NCBI GenBank assembly: GCA_936440205.1
Contig: OW387149.1
Location: forward strand, 27,481,151-27,545,150
DNA: 64,000 nt
Direction: 5' to 3'
Source of the DNA: Lepidonotus clava
Lineage: Eukaryota > Annelida > Polychaeta > Phyllodocida > Polynoidae
Shown here piece after piece: positions 1 to 12,640 of the stretch. A model generated the notes under the pieces. The model saw only the letters and a program-made list of their open reading frames with translations. It ran no database searches and was not told the DNA's origin. How positions within the stretch are numbered: the first letter of the stretch is position 1; each line of letters starts with the position of its first letter. A program made the translations under genes and the position numbers.

Positions 1-1175
1 TCACTAAGAATAGTCCAAAAACTGGTTTATTTATTAATGTCCTCTGAATGTGAATTCCAATCCGTAATTATTTAAGGGAATTGAGTGATCAGGGTTCCCA
101 AAAGACCTAGAACATAAAAGATTATGGAATATAAGAAAGAAGTGCCAAAAAGTCAGGCAATTTTTTTCAGGGGTGATAGAATTTTACAGTTTTTCTCCAG
201 GATGACTGGCTTAATATGGCAGACATAGATTAGTTATACCAGAGAGGCAACTGCAAAGGGTAAAATTTTCCTGACTACAAATTTCAGTTCTCACTCGTGC
301 TTTCAGGTTGCAATGACTTATGGAAAATTATATGGGACAAGTAACTCTCCGCAACATACGTCAAGATATGGGAAAACACATGGAATTTCAATGTGAGCTA
401 TCAATTGTTACCTGTGTATTTTACAGATAAGTTTAACATTGATTTTTACATATTTGAATTAATAAGAATATAATGCAAAACATCTTTACATGTTTTACTG
501 GTTTTGAAATCAGTTGGTGATTCCTATTTATAAAATGTTCATACTTCTTTTGTTCTATCGGCTGTTTGTGCTACGGACTGATATTACTGTTAACTAGTCA
601 TTTCAAGAAACAGAGGCTGGATTTTTGTATTAATCTATGATATTCACTACTGTCGGCCATGAATCAATAGGGGGACGATTGTTTCAAACACTGCAGATTG
701 TAATGAACTAGGGAGATCGGGCTGAACAATTCCGATTTTAGGATTGAGGCAATTAAGAAATTAGTTTCTCCATATTTAAATACCGTTAACACTTTGCATC
801 ACTAGGTCGTATACACAAACTTTAGAGAAGACTTGCACTCAGTGTGCTACGCTGTGATAAAGAACCATCTTGTAACCTTTTACGCTCAATAAAATAAACA
901 CACACTTATGAATCATTATGAGTTTATTATCTGTCCATATTTTGTCTCTATATACATCTTCACATGATGCAAAACAGTTGTGGCTGTGATGAAAATCGGT
1001 ATAACTTGACTTTTGTGTCAAATATTTCCTAAACACTTTTTTTTCAAATCTTGGACTTGTGATTTTATATACACAGTTTTGCCACTTGTAGGTAATTGAT
1101 ATTTTGCTATAGTCTTTTCCTATGTCTTCCACATACTGTAAATTGTCCAATTAGTTCCCCTTTGGGTGGCTCCCC
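1..1175. other. AT-rich non-coding stretch with NDUFB3 3' region
   Basis: No coding region supported. The only useful signal is a minus-strand AATAAA (plus strand tttatt at about 923-928), roughly 250 bases beyond the NDUFB3 stop codon, a plausible polyadenylation signal. The 103-codon minus frame at 839-1150 lies in this 3' region, has no recognisable family and looks like chance. Confidence 0.5.
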
Positions 1176-1335
1176 CTAGTGGTGGTCGCCGTGTTTACTG
1201 GCGGAGATCCCCAACACCTGGTCGGCGACTAGCGTTACGGCCATCAGTCCAGCCGCCCACTTGAAGCCGCGGAAGAAGGAAATACGGACCATCTTGCCCA
1301 CGCCGGGGTAATTCTCAAACCGCCACGCCTCATTT
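1176..1335 (-). CDS. NDUFB3: NDUFB3 coding exon 2
   Basis: Acceptor TTATTACAG|AAATGAGG. Encodes NEAWRFENYPGVGK, the membrane helix and the His-rich end, stop TAG at 1178-1176. Confidence 0.92.
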
Positions 1336-3280
1336 CTGTAATAAACCAAACATATTTTTCTAGAATTATATTATTTGGTACTTTTCATATATTGCCACAA
1401 TTTGGTGTTTCAATTAATGGATTATAGGTCTATGAAGAGCGTACTGTAGCGAAGACCAGAAAATTAATTCAGAAGACCGTTAACTGAATTTCGGTCAATC
1501 AAACTATTGTTCAAAACATAGTGTGACGGCTGACAGTGACAGCTAAATAAGTTAAGTTCAAAGATTTGTGATGAAAAATTCTTTTGTATCACTGTGGAGA
1601 TCCACAAATCACAAAAAAAAGGATTGACAAGCCACGTCCCCCTGCACCTAAGTTAAAAGATTTGATTCGTTCTATGAAATTCAGTCTTTGCAAATAATAC
1701 GGCCATAACTTGCCTCAATAGATGTTGCTCTCCCGATTTTCAGTGCGGGAGTTTGAATATTTTAAGGAGGGGGAAGTCCTTTGAACAATTGGCTCATCTT
1801 AACTCCCCAAGTCAATGTTACCTCCCCCAACCCAAAAAGAAAACAAACCCTATACAATATGAATTCCATCTCCCTGGAATATATAATTATGTGACCATTT
1901 CAATTAAATCAACACGGTACCTAAAAGCGTCTAAATCCTTTGTTGACTTCCTTCTCCCTTGCTTATACAGGGCTCAAGAAATTTTTAAATGGATGGGTGT
2001 CCACAGGACACCAAGCCTATGACTCGTGGGTGTCCTGCTTGTAAAGTTAGGGGTCCCATTCGCTCAACCTTGTTATTGGAATATGATTTCTAGGGTGTCC
2101 ACAGGACACCCAGAGGGTCCTGTCAGGGTGTCCTGGGCCTTTGCAGGGGTGGACCCAGGACGCTGGATTTAGTGAGGCCTGTTATACTAATTCTATAATT
2201 ATCAAACCTTATGGAAATTTGTAGATAACGTGGCCAGAACGCATGCATTCTTTTATCTTGATGGTGGAGTGGATTTGGGGGGGGGGGGGGGGGGAAGTAA
2301 GTGGGAGAGGGTTACCAACTTGTTCTACAGCCTACAGGAAAAATGTCAAACCCTGCAGTTGTAAGTTTTTGAAAATTCATTAATAAGAGATGGCTGTACT
2401 ACACATTCACACTGCAAACATGTATGCATTCTAGTTCTACAGTTTTTTCCCCAAGTTTTTGTCAATAAATTAATCCAAACACAAATTGCATAAAATACTG
2501 TAAAACAGCTATTTGTGGTATAGCCTATAGGCGATGGGAGGACTATCAATCATCCCTCTTCTTACTCTGCCAAGTTGGGCTCAGCTCTGGCCCAGACGGG
2601 CCCAGTCACCTTAGATCTGGGACACAAGCAACAACTCAAAAACCTCAACATTGTTCTGTCACCTGCTCAGCTGCTGTTAGTTCGTCTGTTTTTATGTTCC
2701 CATAAATTCATCAAGATGCAACTCTAATGGCAAATTAAAAGTGTAATGACAATCAGTATCCTGTTAATGTACAACATCTTACATAAAATAACATTTATAA
2801 CGTCTAGCCAGAACTCTTAACCATTGATATATCACAATAAAAGGAATACGAAATGAGCTGTTTCTTGCTGACCAGGTCACCGAGACGGGCACCTGTCACT
2901 AATACTGCCCCTATTATCGCTCACGTCGTCTGGCCTAAATCTGTCTCCCAATTTCCCGTCAAATTCACAGTATTCTCACTATATCTATAAAAGCACAACT
3001 CTCATTTTGGCTCTCGCAATGACATTTCGAGGAAATGTGATTACATTTGGAAGTATTACATAGTTTAGGATTAAACATGAATGACCTTGTGAAGAAACCA
3101 GACCGGGTTGGAAGGAACAACAGAACTTCAGACAAGTATTTAACAGGTTTTTCCTTACCGAATCCAGGGATCCTTGAGTCCTTTAAGTTCCAGACGGTCT
3201 CTTGTCCATTCTAATTCTTTGAGACCGTCGATTTTGTATTGTTTGTAGTCAGGAATCTCAATTTTCTGTCCCCCTCCCAT
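1176..3280 (-). CDS. NDUFB3: NADH dehydrogenase 1 beta subcomplex subunit 3 (complex I B12)
   Basis: Accessory subunit of mitochondrial complex I, in the membrane arm of the inner membrane; it has no catalytic centre and supports assembly and stability. Two coding exons, 3280-3159 and 1335-1176, joined across a GT-AG intron (donor GTAAGG, acceptor TTATTACAG) with the split codon CG|A, give 93 aa; human NDUFB3 is 98. The N-terminal half reads IPDYKQYKIDGL then LKGLKDPWIRNEAWRFE, matching the family signature IPDYRQWKIEGTP and LRDPWGRNEAWRY as I remember it. The FFRGFKWAAG segment followed by a hydrophobic stretch is the single membrane helix, and the protein ends in His-rich KHGDHH. As usual for this subunit there is no cleavable presequence. 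The gene looks intact. Confidence 0.93.
1336..3158 (-). other. NDUFB3 intron
   Basis: GT-AG intron of 1.8 kb. It holds a homopolymer G run near 2278-2295 and one copy of a dispersed repeat (about 1,980-2,190) that recurs at about 3,845-4,002. No further exon is needed: the reading frame closes perfectly across it. Confidence 0.8.
1980..2190. repeat. Dispersed repeat, copy 1 (GGTGTCC-rich)
   Basis: Rich in GGGTGTCC and GGACACCC; contains a perfect 8-bp inverted repeat with 3-base spacer (GGGTGTCC ACA GGACACCC) at about 2094-2112. Ends in the phrase GTGAGGCCTG. A second, more diverged copy lies at 3,845-4,002 and shares the order 'ATGATTTC-AGGGTGT-CACAG-GGTGTCCTGGG-GTGAGGCCTG'. Class unknown; probably a non-autonomous element. 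Confidence 0.55.
3159..3280 (-). CDS. NDUFB3: NDUFB3 coding exon 1
   Basis: ATG at 3280 in the context AAGATGGGA (A at -3, G at +4). Encodes residues 1-40 plus two bases of Arg41; ends ATTCG|GTAAGG. An ATG-free 5' leader lies upstream at 3281 onwards. Confidence 0.92.
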
Positions 3281-3844
3281 CTTGACGCTCGTTTCTGCCA
3301 AGGTGGGATCTGATGTTAGGGTTTGACACCAGACGGCGCCACGACGACTGAAGCTGGTCTCCGGCGGGACAGAAAACTTTCATACTTTTTAGTCAAGACT
3401 CGCTGATAACCTTCCGAAGACTCTTGCACAAAACGAATCGTCCAAGACAAAGGTGATTTTACTCGTATTTCTAAAATATGTGACCTATGTTTTACCTGTC
3501 ATGACATTCTAACAACAAAAATGGTTTATGAGGGTAAGAAATTCACTAGGGCATCTCATTTATCACAGCAAAAGTCTCTCCTTTGACAATTTACATGTTA
3601 GAAAGTAAGTGTCACGGGCGATAATCAGTGGTTTCACAAGATTCAAGATTCGAGATTCAAGAAGGTTTATTGACTAATGTAAAAGCTTACATTCATGTCA
3701 CCTATAGGTTTCTTATAAAGACTATGATAACTTATTTAAAATATTATAAACATGGCATATAAAGGCACAATATTTGCCTGTCTCTCAAGATGAAAATACT
3801 TTAGAAATTAGAGACCTAGTTTATTTGCAACTCACAACCAAGTG

Positions 3845-4002
3845 TACAGCTTTGATGTTGGGGTATGATGATTTCCAGGGTGTACACAGAGGATCCAGAG
3901 GGCCCTGGTCAGGGTCATGAGGGTGTCCTGGGGCTTTAGCTTAACTTTACTTTAGGGGGTGGAAAGGAAACCAAGGATGCTCAATTTGGTGAGGCCTGAC
4001 TG
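3845..4002. repeat. Dispersed repeat, copy 2
   Basis: Diverged copy of the repeat at 1,980-2,190, same orientation; conserved phrases include GATTTCCAGGGTGT, AGGGTGTCCTGGGGC and GTGAGGCCTG. Confidence 0.5.
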
Positions 4003-4163
4003 CCAGTCAGTGATTTCCTGTCAATTTGATTTATCACACCTACATGTAGGACTCCATATGGGTGAACTGTTGTTAGTTTACCTCTAGATCTATTACGGTA
4101 TACATATAGGTCTCTCTCATTGTGGTAAAGTTAGCTTCATAATTTGTTGGATAATAGGTGTTC

Positions 4164-4368
4164 CAGGGCTCGACATTAAGCATTTCCCGCCTGCCTGGGG
4201 CAGGTAAATTTTTAGGTGGGGCAGGTAGATTTTTACATGTGGCAACATTTTTGTGACATGATAATAATCTATTAATGAGGGGCAGGTCAATTTGAGGGTC
4301 GGGCAGGTACAATTAGAGTCTACCTGCCCGACAGGAAGCGAAGTTGAAAACCTTGATATTGAGCCCTG
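4164..4368. mobile_element. MITE with 16-bp terminal inverted repeats and 5-bp target duplication
   Basis: Left end CAGGGCTCGACATTAA, right end TTGATATTGAGCCCTG: imperfect 16-bp terminal inverted repeats. Directly flanked by TGTTC on both sides (4159-4163 and 4369-4373), a 5-bp target-site duplication. Internal sequence repeats a GGGGCAGGTA motif and has no credible coding sequence. Followed by a 17-bp tandem doublet (CCCTGTGTTCTATCCAG) at about 4364-4398 that incorporates the element's right end. Confidence 0.75.
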
Positions 4369-5618
4369 TGTTCTATCCAGCCCTGTGTTCTATCCAGGTA
4401 GTTTCGTAGACTTTGAAATAGAGATGTTTCTTCTATCCATATGAGAACTTAACAAAGTCTCCATCTCACAATCCTCAGTGAATGTGTGTCCACTCAGCCT
4501 GTGTTATAAGCAGCTCCCACTCTCTCCTTACTCGGCTTTACATGTCGACAAACTCACAAAGTGGGACTAACCTACTGTAATTGGTAGCTATAACATGTCC
4601 CCTTCCTAGTGCGAATGTTCTCTCTTGGGAGAGGGCAGAACTGAACAGCTTCTATAATATAGTGACTGGCAGTATTTACAAAAAACATGTGATGTGTGGT
4701 TGCACGTGAAGATCATGAGTGTCTGATGAACCGTGAACCTTTTCTCCGGTTTTAGCTCTACACTCAGAATATGATCATCTTAAAGAGACATATTTCCTTA
4801 AAAAACCTATTAGAATTTTATGATATATCACATTGAAAAAAGAACTTTTTAAGATATAAAACTGTATTTGTTTCCAATAACCAAACTTTCCCAAAAATTG
4901 GGGCCAACTTTGTGGCTCCATATCTTTGCCACATAGGTCTGTAGATCGAGAGTTAAAGGTGAAGCGAAAAGAAGAAAACGAAAATGTCAAATATGGTCCA
5001 AAACTCTTATTTGATACATATTTTCAGCAGCATTATACATATATTAGCATACATGGATAATAAAATAAGTTAAATAAGCTTTTGTTAGGAGGTGAATACA
5101 CTCTCCCAGCTTATCTCACAGGGCTGTAACATCATCTAGGCTCTCAGTCACAGGGGTCTGTGTGTGCAGTCACCCATAGCAATAGCCTTATCAGCTTGCC
5201 CTACATGTGTGAAAGAGCCTAGATGACGTCACATGCACTCAATAGAAGCCACTGTGCAAGTTAATTTTTAGATATCGATTTCTCCTATATTTATGATATA
5301 TCAACAGTGATTTTTGCAGATATATTTAAAGAAATGCATATTCAGTAAACTATAAAGATTTAAATTGCCTTTGCGGTTCTCCTTTAAGAGCTTGGACCCT
5401 AGTGATAGTACACTTCATCGGAAAAGTACTCTCCAAGTTAAAGAATATATTAGCATTGGTAAAACCACATTTTATCAAGATGAATCTTATAGAGTTATGC
5501 ATGGAAATAAAAAATTTGGATGTACAAATTTCATTCACTTTTAGTCAGAGAAAAGCTAAAAATGCCAAAAAATATTATTTTTAAATGGAAAAGATTTTGA
5601 AGTTGCCCAACATCATAG

Positions 5619-6100
5619 TTATGGACATTCATTTATCATTTTTCATAATCATATATACATTTGCCAACAAATAGTGCGAATGGCATCATTTAGATGTGCA
5701 GCTTACGTCCTTTGATTGTCTTCAGGAATGGGTCTAGACCCCTAAATTCGACATGGCGACATGGCAAATTTTGTGCTTAACGACATGCGACAGGGACTAT
5801 TCTTAAATTTGACATGGAGACAGAGCTAATTCTTAAATTTAACAGGTGACTTAGCTTATAGTGACAATCGACAGGGGCTTTTCTTAAATTCGACATTGCA
5901 ACATGGCCTATTCTTTAAATTTAATTCGACAGGCGACATCAGACCCCCCCCCCCCCCCATCCAGAGCCACTCAGGACATCTTATGGACATTCAATTATCA
6001 TTTTTTCACAATCATATTATAGTTTATACATTTGCCAACGAATAGTTTGAATGACATCATTTAGATATGCAGCTTACGTCCTTCGATTGTCTTCAGGACA
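5619..6100. repeat. Direct repeat pair flanking a CGACATGG-type simple repeat
   Basis: About 115 bases starting TATGGACATTCA and ending GATTGTCTTCAGGA occur at 5,619-5,730 and again at 5,979-6,097, offset about 360. Between them lies a degenerate repeat built from 'TTAAATTCGACATGG-GACA' phrases that also occurs, diverged, at 39,405-39,630 in an intron of the SLC6 gene. Includes a poly-C run at about 5,943-5,959. Confidence 0.6.
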
Positions 6101-6892
6101 TCTTGGGGTCCAAATTCCGATCATCTGCTTATGTCAATATGACATCAGCATGCTACCTTGTCGGACTCCATCAGGGCAACAGTCATGTAGCAAACAATGA
6201 TCCTTAAGCCGACGTAAAGAGAAATTCTGTTTCTGGTCAACAACCCAACTGGGTGCTATAGTGCCGACTGAGTGCGAGACTTTTTTTCTTCAAACAAATG
6301 TGATAGTCTGTTATAAAGACAATATAGTACTTTCTATGCCAAATTTAAAAAAAAAAGGATTCCTACTACCCGACAGGCCTTTTAAACATGATCCAACGGA
6401 AACAATGTTTTTAGGCTGACCTTGGGAGTCCTTGCAAACCTTTAAAAAAAAAAAAAATCTTTTTTTTGAATATGTAGTCCAAAAGCATATGGAGAGGGGG
6501 TGGGGGCGTCCTCACGATGCCGAGTTGTCGTGTTAAATATAAGAAATACACCAAAACAGGCTGCCGTCAGTAGACCAACAACTGGCCCCGCCCTCATCGT
6601 TAATGGGAAGCAGATCAAAGGGAAAATATGAGTCACAAGTTTGTGATCCCAGAGTGATACTGATAGGTTTAACACCCGTTGATTTTTGTACGTAGCCCTT
6701 TAACTGTTATGTCATTATTCTTTATCCCAGGTCACGATAGCAGTAAATTTGATTAATATTTTCATGATAAGTTAACAGGTTCTGTCTAGTATATATCTGC
6801 TGATGACTTGAACTTGGGGTTTCCTTTTGAGTTATTGGAATGAAGTTCTTCTTAACTGTCACATTGAATTTGTATGTTTATAACCGTTTCAG

Positions 6893-7812
6893 ATATGAGC
6901 AACAGCATGCAGAACTAAAACCTGGAACACCCTTCAAGCTTCACATCTCGGAGCATCATGGCATCAAAAAAGCAGCTGCACAAATGCATGCGCGAATGCA
7001 TAAGACATATTTCCCCTAGCCAAGTGGAGAAATTTGTCGCGCTGGGAGGGAAAGTCAACAAATTATACCATAAAACGACTCTCTTGTGTGAGGCGAGCAG
7101 GAAGGGTAGCTTGGAGGCAGCGCAGAAACTTCTGTCGGTCGGAGCCGATGTGAATTTACCAGATGGGAGCGGCTGCAGTCCGCTCTACCTCGCAGCTTCC
7201 CATGGGAACAAAGACATTGTGGACTTTTTGCTGGAGAAAGGCGCAGAAGTGAATGTTAAAAACTCCAATGGATTCACCCCACTTGTGTCCACCCTCCAAA
7301 ACTCTCATAACGACTGTGCCAAGGTTCTCATTGAAAATGGTGCATGCGTCAACACTGACCGACCAAAAAATATTTTTGGTGCCACTGTGTCGCTGCTCAC
7401 TTACATTCTGTTTGCGAAAGGAGACTGGGAAATGGCTGAGTATTTACTGAAAGCCGGGATCAGACCAACCAAATTCATTCCACCTCTGGGATTCATTTTA
7501 CTTGAAGACCCCACCACGCCCATCTCCTTGATTAGGAAGTTTGTGTATGCTGGGTTCGATGTGCACGTCAGCGGATGGGTGGATCTCATTCAGCGAAGGG
7601 GCGATGAGCTGACTGACTCGCAGAAACAGTTGGTTGAACTCTTGGAGCACGAGCGTAAAAACGTGCCCTCTCTACAAAGACTTTGTCGAACGGTCGTCAG
7701 GAGTGAACTATCCAACAGCAACAACGATTCCAACCTACACATGTTCCAGAAGATCGAATCGCTCCCACTGCCAATAGGGGTCCAGAGATATGTGAAACTG
7801 GAGTATTTGTAG
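6893..7812 (+). CDS. Ankyrin repeat and SOCS box (ASB)-type protein
   Basis: Likely substrate receptor of a Cullin5-ElonginB/C ubiquitin ligase. The coding sequence runs 6958-7812 (284 aa, one exon); 6893 is the exon edge after the acceptor CCGTTTCAG, so a 5' UTR exon lies upstream. Residues ~40-170 hold about four ankyrin repeats, clearest at 41-71 (TTLLCEASRKGSLEAAQKLL) and 74-105 (SPLYLAASHGNKDIVDFLLE), then degenerate ones. Residues 238-284 form a SOCS box: BC-box SLQRLCRTVV, cullin-box LPLPIGVQRYV; LPLP is typical of Cul5 binders. The leader contains a short upstream ORF (ATG 6895, seven codons then TAA, same frame as the main ATG), which could lower translation. Which ASB paralogue this is I cannot say; the call to the family is from motif order. 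Confidence 0.88.
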
Positions 7813-9840
7813 CAGAAAACTTTGACATATACGGATTCATTTCTGAAAACTTTTTGTTTTGTACTTAAGTGTACCCATACTTCGTACATAAGTGCACCCA
7901 TGCACAAATAGTTTTGTTTATATTCATAACACCTAATCAGGTGGTTCTATGTTGGCTTTGATGTATTAGATATTCCTGTAATAAGAATTACTTAAGGAGT
8001 ATTATGTCACCGTTTCTGATGACCGTGCATTTTGTCTTGAAGTTGAAATATACTAAGTAATATCGGAAAGTCCGCTCTGTAGTTGTAGTGGACTCACAGT
8101 CACGGCTACGAAACCAGAATGTTTTTGTTTGGACAATTTACTTATCAAGTAGTTAAGAATCGCAGGATCCATTTACATTTGGGCCAGTTGTGTTTTGTAC
8201 TTTGCACAAAACTCTGATTTACTTTGTTGGTTACACAAACACATACTTATTTTTCAAGATTGTTGAGTAATGTGTAGCACATTATTTATTGAGCAAGTAT
8301 GAAAATCATAGGAATTTCTTTAATATGATATATTTCAATTGTTTATAATGGTATAACCAGACTTCATCTTTCAAGCTTAAATATATGTAACCAGTATGAT
8401 ATGAAAAGTGTATAGAACTCCATGGCTTAGGCACCGGTGCATACTAATAGAACAAGGGATCGTATGGCCACAGTATGTACGGCCAGGCAGTATTCACTCC
8501 TCATATGCACCGTGCGGGGAATATACGCTAGAGCTACATGTGGACTATCTACCTCCCTAATTATTATAAAGTTATTATGAAAAGGAGCCACAGTCAACAC
8601 TCAAATAACTACAGATGATCATTCCATGTCTTACTCGGCCCGTTCGCTATAGATTGTTTTAAACTTTATTGTGGCCAAGTTCAGTCAAAGCAAATCCACT
8701 AACTTCCACTTGATTAACAAACTGATACTGGTAATAGAAATCTTACATGACCATAACGATATATATTCTTAATGTGGATGAAGATTAAAAGTGATAATCG
8801 TATTGGAAAGAAAACCCCAGAAACTTTGTAAATCTTTTTTTGAGAGAAAGATCACAAAATAGTATCAATTTGTTTGCAAGTAGAGATTCTTTATGTTTAA
8901 TAATTACTTTTTTAAGTTTGACTTAACAATACACATTATGGTTTTCGAAGATGTCTAGGATCCTCAGGGGTAGACAACAGAAAAAAAAGTCAGTACAATG
9001 TGCTACAAGGTTTAATTCGATATTTCATTTCATTGTTTGGTTTATTTGTGCTTTCACCTAGAGTCACAATAGAAATGGTCGCATTTTGGAACATTTCGGA
9101 AAATACTCTTGACGAGTCAGAATGGTAATAAATGAGCAGTAAGAGTTACACAGTTATTTGTTCTTTCGCTAAGACTTGTATACGGATGTCTCCGTGCATT
9201 GTTGATGAACAGTTGGAAATAAATTTTCACTTCTTACTGTCAAACTAGCATCGTCCGTTATATTCACTTGGTAAATAGAATCAAGATAAGTTACATTTTC
9301 ATTAGAAAAAAAGGGTTAGATTTAGAGGCGCATACGTTACCAGAATTTCGGATATAATCTCAATAATAGAAATGGTCTTTTTTTTTCTCTTTTTATGTCA
9401 TCAGTGATGGCCTAGAAACATAGCATGTTACCATGTGAACATGACATATGTAACCACACTGTCACCATTCATCTATAATCTCAATTGTCTTATTTAGCCC
9501 TGCCAGGCGTTGTGTCTTACTGATTACATGTGTATCTGTCTATGTGTATTGTGAGTTGTTTCTTGCATTTACATTCACCTCTCTCAAACCTTGAAAGGTT
9601 TTATATTAGAATTTCCGTCATTATAGGCCTTCGTCCTTCGTGGTCTACCATAGACATCAATCTTATGTATCTCTGTTGATCTACGTCTTCATTGTCTCCA
9701 GCACGAGCCATGGCGGACGGATTTAAAAATATTTTCGATGGATTGACTTTTCGGTATTGTCCTCAGCCAGTGTTTACAGTCGTGTTTAATTCCAGTGGTT
9801 TAACTTGTAATCCCCATGTCTCTGTTATAATGTGGGTACT
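7813..9840. other. 3' UTR and intergenic DNA after the ASB-like gene
   Basis: AT-rich and non-coding. Candidate plus-strand AATAAA signals occur at about 9,127 and 9,218; neither can be assigned from sequence alone. Nothing else recognised. Confidence 0.45.
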
Positions 9841-9844
9841 ATGA

Positions 9845-10260
9845 ATCCTCCCCCCCCCCCCCCCCATCTCCAGCACCCCCTCCCCTCCCTCGTTCTTTAG
9901 TCCTGCACCTACATAGGCTCCGATTACCTGAGACAGGTGACATCAAAGGTAACACCCCCCACCCCCACCCCCCTCGTAACAGTAACTGTAACTCCCCGCC
10001 CTCGCCAGTGTTTTGGCAGCGCTTGCACCCACTCTGCCCGGCTTGCTCGCCCGCTGCGATGAAAGGGAGGCCGTAGTAGAGAGTGCGAAGAGCCGTACAA
10101 ACATTGGTTTTGTGACTGAGGTGTGGGGCGGCCGGCGGGCCACTGATCTTTGTGTGTCATATGTCAAACAACAGGTGTTGTGGTTTCTACAAGCGTCGGC
10201 TATCCGTAGAACAAAGAAATGGATATACACTCATGTTGTAATGATTATGGCAAAATAATT
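9845..10260. other. GC-rich island with C-run, possible regulatory or first-exon DNA
   Basis: Begins with a C homopolymer (about 9,850-9,865) and short CCCCCACCC runs, then a CpG-rich 250 bases (GCGCTTGCACCC, CCCGCTGCGATG, GGCGGCCGGCGGGCC) that stands out from AT-rich flanks. It contains ATTGG. The overlapping open frames on both strands are short and resemble nothing. It could be a promoter or an upstream non-coding exon of the 12.9-kb gene; this is inference. Confidence 0.35.
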
Positions 10261-11159
10261 GATGGATAAAGTATGATGTATCTTCTTGGCGTTTCCCCAT
10301 ACCAAATATCGGTGAATTTCTACCTTTCCAACTTTTTGTCTACTATGATATAAGAAGTCTTAATCTGAAATTAATCTAAATAGATATAGTATAGAAAAAA
10401 GTAATTCTTGACATTAGAATACTTTTTGTTTTCTTACGTCCTATGCGCATCCGTGAAATATTCAATGTATAAATTAGGGCATGTAACAAGAAAAAGTAAG
10501 ATTAATGAAAGTGTGTATTCGTTTTTACAACGGTAATGACAATGACTTACGTTTCCATAAAAAAATTATTCCTACAAAATTATTGTATTTTCACACTGTT
10601 ATAAAAAAAAGCGACTTTACAGATTGTAGGAGATTGGTCGGTAACACTTGGTCACTTGTAATAGAAGATAGAAATATTTATGTCAAAAAAAAATCGAAAA
10701 ATATACGCATATCAAACGAGAAAAATTCCTTAAACAAGTTCTAATCAAGGGCACCTTAGCTAATATTTTAATTGAAAAGAAAAAAACATTTTAATATGTC
10801 ATGTACGTTATTGATATTTGTTCTACCTGTAATATCGGTGAATTAAAGCTGAACAACTTTTTTATCCACATAAATTTATAGAGACCTGTGAAACTACATT
10901 TTCATTTTTTTCTTAAAGCCTGAGACAATTATAACTATCATGTTATAACTTGTTATTAAATCATGATACATGTATGATATTATGAATGCATGTTTAAAAT
11001 AATGACTTTTTAGCACACTATAGATATTTGTTCTGTATGTTGTTTAGTTTGAATATTGCTGCCACTGTCCATCCCTTCTAATCCAACTCATTATGTCCAA
11101 CCCGACGGCTATAGATTTATGGCATTTCTCACTCATAAATCCCCGTTGAAAGTTAGCCA

Positions 11160-11420
11160 CAGTTTCACCGTAATGTCAGCATCAACTCAACCGTGTCGAC
11201 GCTGCGTTCACGGCCCCCTCAAGCCGTCATGCACCACTGCCCCTGCCCTCTCACGTGACCACCACGGCACCCGCTGATTGGCCGAGCCGGCAGGTGACCC
11301 CAAACGGCCGCCAAGTTTGACCTGGGAGAAGCCAGAGTGAGTGTGTAGTAGGGTGTGCGACACTCACACTCTGACACCTGCCGTCACTCACTCCTCCACC
11401 CTCGCACCGCTAGGGCTTAG
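11160..11420 (+). promoter_or_regulatory. GC-rich promoter-like region of the 12.9-kb gene
   Basis: A CpG-rich block in otherwise AT-rich DNA, with an E-box (TCACGTGA at about 11,251), an ATTGG box (GCTGATTGGCCG) and CAGGTGACC within 60 bases, followed by GTGAGTGTGT and ACTCACACTCTGACACC, an imperfect inverted repeat. About 200 bases further on is a good splice donor (AAAAG|GTAAGC near 11,539), consistent with a non-coding first exon at ~11,340-11,538. Confidence 0.5.
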
Positions 11421-12365
11421 TTAAAGGGCGCCGCGACGGAGAACGGCCCGGAGTTAACGGTTAAAGGGATAACTTGAGAGACCTTGGTGTATTTACTACT
11501 ATTATTATTATCAGGGGTCAGGAGTTGTACATTAAAAGGTAAGCAGGATTTGTAAATGTTATCCTAATCGTAGGCCTACCTGTAACAGTATCTAATGTGA
11601 TACCAGGTAAGATGACTGCACTGTAGTAGCGTTAAGCGTGGTTTCGGAGAACGTAAACATAGCCCACCTGAACTGTACTCAGACTCAGTCAAGAAACGCT
11701 TGATGTATAGGTTTGTTTTTGTGCTAGTATGTTCATAAGGGGTGGCATTTATAGCCGCATTCGGAATAGAATGATTATTTTATGGCTACATTGAAAAAGA
11801 TATTTTGGAAATAGCCGACGTATATTGTATCCTATCACTTGGCAAGCGTAAGCCGTTCTCTTTGTAATCGTCGTGTGATTCATACACCTGTATTTGCGTA
11901 TAGGCCTATTTTTTTTTTGTAGAATGAAATGATAGACAATAACATTCTGTACCTCGATACATTATCATGCGTACTCGACTTCCCAGTATTGTTGTTTGTA
12001 CATGTTTAATTTGTAATTTCTCAGTATGCTATGCGTCATCTGTCTGCGGTTGTTTACATTGTGCGTCTAATCCACATCCAGGTTCCCTTTATCTACGCCC
12101 AAGTCGACCTTCAACTCCGACTTATCCACCACCCGAGCCTAAACCTACCTCCACCTAGGCCTAGCCAACGTCAGCTCCAACCTCACCTGAGCCTAAGCCT
12201 ACCATCGCCTCGGCCTAGCTTACGTCAGCTGCAACCACCTGGCCAAGGCGCGCCGCCACCTGTCTAGCCCACCTGTCTACATGTAATAAAGTCTCTAGGC
12301 GTATCACCACCTGCGGGCCTTACCTAACGTTACCTAGGCCTAAACCGTCACTGCCTAGGGTTACA

Positions 12366-12640
12366 CTGCACTACTTGGGCCTAACCTGTACCACCTGGGT
12401 CTATCCTGCACCACCTGGGTCTACCCTGCACCGCCTGGGGCTATCCTGCACCGCCTGGGGCTATCCTGCACCACCTAGGCTATCCTGCACCACCTGGGCC
12501 TATCCTGCACCACCTGGGCCTACCCTGCACCACTTGGGCCTACCCTGTACCACCTGGGTCTATCCTGCACCACCTGGGCCTAAACTGCAGCACATAGGCC
12601 TAAACCACCACCGCCTGGGCCTATACATCACCGAGGGACC
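12366..12640 (+). repeat. 20-bp minisatellite (CACCTGGGYCTAYCCTGCAC)
   Basis: About twelve to thirteen tandem copies of a 20-bp unit with few substitutions; flanks from ~12,070 to ~12,850 are degenerate CACC/CCTAGGCC-rich versions. Each unit contains CACCTG. It lies immediately upstream of the 117-aa coding sequence and may be in its 5' UTR or last 5' intron. The open frames through it are periodic artefacts. Confidence 0.8.

Larger units (their letters stand above)
3420..6890. other. Intergenic region between NDUFB3 and the ASB-like gene
   Basis: AT-rich, holding the repeats and MITE listed separately. The first non-coding exon and promoter of the downstream ASB-like gene must lie here or further left, because the coding exon is preceded by a splice acceptor, but I could not place it. 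No coding exon seen. Confidence 0.5.
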
